From Spirochaetales bacterium UBA4629 (GTDB taxonomy: Bacteria > Spirochaetota > Spirochaetia > Sphaerochaetales > Sphaerochaetaceae): 13,540 bases of DNA. A program made the translations under genes and the position numbers. Below the pieces are notes generated by a model. It worked only from the letters and a program-made list of their open reading frames with translations, did not search any database and was not told the DNA's origin. Below are positions 12,194 through 13,540 of this stretch, one piece after another (the stretch's first letter is position 1; each line of letters opens with the position of its first letter). The stretch is taken from the NCBI GenBank assembly GCA_002406055.1, contig DHMZ01000040.1, positions 30,591-44,130 of the forward strand, in the 5' to 3' direction.

Positions 12194-13540
12194 TTAGTTG
12201 GCAGATACCTCATACCATTCACCGTTAAGAGTAGACTTATAGCCTTCAGATAAGTAGTTTGTACTCTCTCCTTCTGCTGTATTATTTGATGGATCAAAGT
12301 TTCTAAAAGAACCGCCTTTAACAACAATGCTTGCCTCATGCTTTTTATAAGCTTTATCTATGCAATTAATTAAAAACTTTGTTGGTTCAGCATTTGTATA
12401 ATCAAATGAACCACCTTCAATAGTTAACTTTCCGCTTTCTACCTGTACAGCAGTTGTTGAGCCAATGAATAATCCATCTTTAATAGTTAAATCAGAATTA
12501 TTGGTCAGATTAATAGCAAAAACAGCACAGTTTCCTTTAATTGTTCCCCTTTTATCTGTATTGTCTGATGTATCTTCAATTGTCATTGATGAACAATCTA
12601 AATCAATTACTGCTATTGTATGGTAGTAACTACTAAAAGCTTTTGAATTTGAAATAGAATGTCCATTTAAATCAAGAGTAATATTTGTAGCCCATCTTAA
12701 GTAATACGATTCATATCCTGTATCATTAATTGTATCTGAAAGAAGAATAATTCTTTCATCCTTCTCTACCCATGAAAAAGCTTTTTGAAGGGAGGCAAAG
12801 TACTTTCCATTAACTTTTTCTTCATCACTTGAAATAAATGCTGTTGCGCCATAAATATCATCTGATTTTAAAGAAGTATTATCACTAATTACTAGCTTAA
12901 TTCCTCTTTGTTCTTCATCGTTATTATTTTGAGGATTTTCCATTGTAATGGGATGAATAGCATTAAACGTTGCATTTCCTTTTACATCAACAATTATATC
13001 AAGTTTTGTAGTATGCTGACTTATAGCAAGTGCTGCACCTTCAACTGTAGACCCATTACCATTAGCTTTTACATCATACTTACTAGCCGTTGAAATGAAT
13101 TCACCACCATTAATACTCATCTCTCCTGCTCGAATTTCAATAGCAGTTTTCTCTCCTGTAATACTACAATTTTCAATACTCCATTTTGCATAACCAGCTG
13201 CATATATTCCTTCACCTTTAGATATAATAGTGGTATTACTCAAATTGATTTGAGGTGCAGATTTATAAGTTGCCGTTAGTGCTCCATTAACATAAACACC
13301 GCTACCAGCATCCTCATTAGTATCTAATACTGAAACTAATGTTGAATCATTTACGTTAATTGTAATTCCTGATGCAATTGATGAATCTTTATTATTTGCG
13401 TTTTGATCGACAAATATTCCTGTCCATCCTTTTGATTCTACTCCATCTTTCAAAGTAAGATTTGTTTTTACATTATCATCATTTGAACCTGTAACAATAA
13501 ATGGAGAGAAAAATGGTTCTTTTTCCTCAACAAGTCCTGG
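12194..13540 (-). CDS. Right-handed beta-helix surface or secreted protein, C-terminal part (5' end outside window)
   Basis: The frame is open from the right edge to a TAA, giving 448 residues; an internal TTG at 13453 is not the start. The chain is rich in Asn, Ser, Thr, Ile and Val with short hydrophobic strands ending in turns, the pattern of parallel beta-helices. Repeated rungs are seen as GEMSINGGEF (139-148), GKLTIEGGSF (370-379) and ASIVVKGGSFRNFDPSNN (403-420). Between two helix blocks lies a module starting KYFASLQKAFSWVEKDERIILLSD (246-269) and reaching LDLNGHSIS (289-297), a layout I know from many large surface proteins of gut bacteria. The end, EGESTNYLSEGYKS...GEWYEV (423-445), is a recurrent closing motif. 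No LPxTG, membrane anchor or autotransporter barrel follows. The signal peptide, if any, is outside the window. Ligand or role unknown; adhesin or glycan-related protein are guesses. Confidence 0.75.
   Translation of the reverse strand, partial: PGLVEEKEPFFSPFIVTGSNDDNVKTNLTLKDGVESKGWTGIFVDQNANNKDSSIASGITINVNDSTLVSVLDTNEDAGSGVYVNGALTATYKSAPQINLSNTTIISKGEGIYAAGYAKWSIENCSITGEKTAIEIRAGEMSINGGEFISTASKYDVKANGNGSTVEGAALAISQHTTKLDIIVDVKGNATFNAIHPITMENPQNNNDEEQRGIKLVISDNTSLKSDDIYGATAFISSDEEKVNGKYFASLQKAFSWVEKDERIILLSDTINDTGYESYYLRWATNITLDLNGHSISNSKAFSSYYHTIAVIDLDCSSMTIEDTSDNTDKRGTIKGNCAVFAINLTNNSDLTIKDGLFIGSTTAVQVESGKLTIEGGSFDYTNAEPTKFLINCIDKAYKKHEASIVVKGGSFRNFDPSNNTAEGESTNYLSEGYKSTLNGEWYEVSAN

Noticed and set aside
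1..13540. CRISPR array, tRNA or rRNA gene, insertion sequence, phage or defence island
   Set aside because: No regularly spaced direct repeats, cloverleaf sequences, transposase or integrase motifs were seen; nearly all of the window is explained by housekeeping genes plus one ATPase, one acetyltransferase and one beta-helix protein.

Overview
The window looks like an AT-rich chromosomal segment from a spirochaete, probably a gut or rumen Treponema-like or Sphaerochaetaceae-like lineage. This rests on protein character and on the two gene orders rpsB-tsf-frr-uppS-cdsA-dxr-rseP and rpsF-ssb-rpsR-(DUF2232)-rplI-dnaB, judged from memory and not by any search. Class-level assignment is moderately confident; genus is not.

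Left half, plus strand (1-5792): one tightly packed operon. It begins inside rpsB (ribosomal protein S2, 3' part only) and continues with tsf (EF-Ts), frr (ribosome recycling factor), uppS (undecaprenyl diphosphate synthase), cdsA (CDP-diacylglycerol synthase), dxr (DXP reductoisomerase of the MEP isoprenoid pathway) and rseP (intramembrane site-2 protease). Gaps are 26, 10 and 6 nt, then the genes overlap by 1, 4 and about 14 nt. The operon joins translation factors to envelope lipid supply: Dxr feeds isoprenoid precursors to UppS, CdsA makes the activated phospholipid precursor, and RseP cleaves membrane proteins.

Right half, minus strand (13540 down to 5826). Reading in the direction of transcription: the 3' part of a large right-handed beta-helix surface-type protein ending in an intrinsic terminator; then a solitary AAA_14/DUF4143 ATPase preceded by a perfect 14-bp inverted repeat; then a strong sigma-70-like promoter (TTGACT-16-TATAAA) driving rpsF, ssb, rpsR, a DUF2232/YybS-like membrane protein, rplI and dnaB; then a perfect 10-bp hairpin and a GNAT acetyltransferase. 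The GNAT gene converges on rseP across a 33-nt gap that holds its terminator.

Most of the window is housekeeping. No CRISPR array, tRNA, rRNA, insertion sequence or defence system is visible. The parts that merit a second look are the inverted repeat in front of the orphan ATPase, the hairpins in the rpsF leader and the dnaB-GNAT junction, the long repetitive charged tail on ribosomal protein L9, and the modular beta-helix protein at the right edge. No stretch longer than 300 bases lacks a gene; the two longest gaps are about 136 and 164 nt and are described as features.
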